From: Pseudomonadota bacterium
Lineage (GTDB): Bacteria > Myxococcota_A > Polyangia > Polyangiales > Polyangiaceae
Length of the DNA: 64,000 bases
NCBI GenBank assembly: GCA_023402175.1
Contig: JAEXCN010000113.1
Span: forward strand, 1-64,000
Direction: 5' to 3'
Part shown: positions 63,829 through 64,000 of the stretch, piece after piece
Layout: every line of letters starts with the position of its first letter
Numbering within the stretch: position 1 is the stretch's first letter
The notes under the pieces: generated by a model
The model's database searches: none
Told to the model about the DNA's origin: nothing
The model's input: only the letters and a program-made list of their open reading frames with translations
Position numbers and translations under genes: made by a program

Positions 63829-64000
63829 TCAAGCAGCAGGGCCTCGCAGACAGAAGTGCGTCGAGCTCAGGCCGCACTCCTCCCAGACGGGACAGGTGGG
63901 GCAGTTGCACGGTTTCGACCCGTCGAGGTCGTTGCACTTCGACTTACCCACCGCCTCGGCGCAATAGATCCCTTCGATCACGTCTGCCGGAGGCAGCACA
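63829..64000 (-). CDS. DUF2769-like Cys-rich protein, 5' end missing
   Basis: Reading is open on the minus strand from the right edge to the stop at 63829. The 56 visible residues include YCAEAVGKSKCNDLDGSK, PCNCPTCPVWEECGL and FCLRGPAA at the end. The spacing of cysteines matches DUF2769 proteins, small probable metal-binding domains. It converges with the Rieske gene, with only four bases between stops. Confidence 0.75.
   Translation of the reverse strand, partial: VLPPADVIEGIYCAEAVGKSKCNDLDGSKPCNCPTCPVWEECGLSSTHFCLRGPAA

Overview
The window is high-GC DNA with very dense coding and is almost certainly chromosomal sequence from a myxobacterium of the Polyangia (Myxococcota); Labilithrix and Sorangium relatives would fit. 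The support is a large number of Cys-rich lipoproteins with Asp/Ala/Gly-rich tethers, RCC1 and propeller-like lipoproteins, several ECF sigma factors, an AgmX/PglI-type envelope protein and a Ku/LigD repair operon. About twenty genes start with a lipoprotein signal peptide. Long open frames lie antisense to most genes and are composition artefacts.

Region 1 (1-32.1 kb) is the striking part. It holds two complete eight-gene cassettes with identical gene order, A on the plus strand (about 7.0-16.35 kb) and B on the minus strand (26.0-16.64 kb). They converge tail to tail as a mirror image. The order in each is: exported two-domain beta-rich protein, ECF sigma factor, single-span membrane protein with a TPR-like tail, Cys-rich lipoprotein, two VWG-repeat (propeller-like) lipoproteins, RCC1-type lipoprotein, IgGFc-binding-type lipoprotein. 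Nearly all junctions after the sigma gene are 4-base ATGA or GTGA overlaps. A third cassette C (32.1-26.5 kb, minus) has the same three-gene head but a different tail: a MopE-like lipoprotein and a Cys-rich lipoprotein. The truncated gene at the left edge is a paralogue of the last gene of C, so the window probably begins inside a fourth cassette D. The layout is then D-A facing B-C, an old inverted duplication of a two-cassette block. Three unrelated genes lie between D and A: a TPR protein with a degenerate zincin-like tail, an S9 peptidase lipoprotein and an ankyrin protein. A 138-bp repeat and a 66-bp repeat mark the cassette ends.

Region 2 (32.2-40.2 kb, minus strand) holds two Cys-rich lipoproteins, an overlapping set (polyprenyl diphosphate synthase, GbsR/MarR-type regulator, FadL-like outer-membrane protein) and two short-chain dehydrogenases. 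A 95-bp nested palindrome separates it from the next region.

Region 3 (40.5-51.1 kb, plus strand) holds a small membrane protein overlapping a DEAD-box RNA helicase, a pseudokinase-GYF-AgmX fusion, and a four-gene operon joined by 4-base overlaps: Ku, topoisomerase IB, a DUF72 protein and LigD. The operon encodes non-homologous end joining.

Region 4 (51.2-64 kb) begins with a 479-bp element that has inverted-repeat arms. It continues with small lipoproteins, tRNA-Lys(TTT), a DUF1275 membrane protein, an alpha/beta-hydrolase lipoprotein, a Gly/Thr/Ser-rich lipoprotein with a strong terminator, a DUF6786 plus GH31 lipoprotein pair, a DUF2231-Rieske protein, and a partial DUF2769-like protein at the right edge.

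All family calls come from reading the translations by eye; no database search was run.
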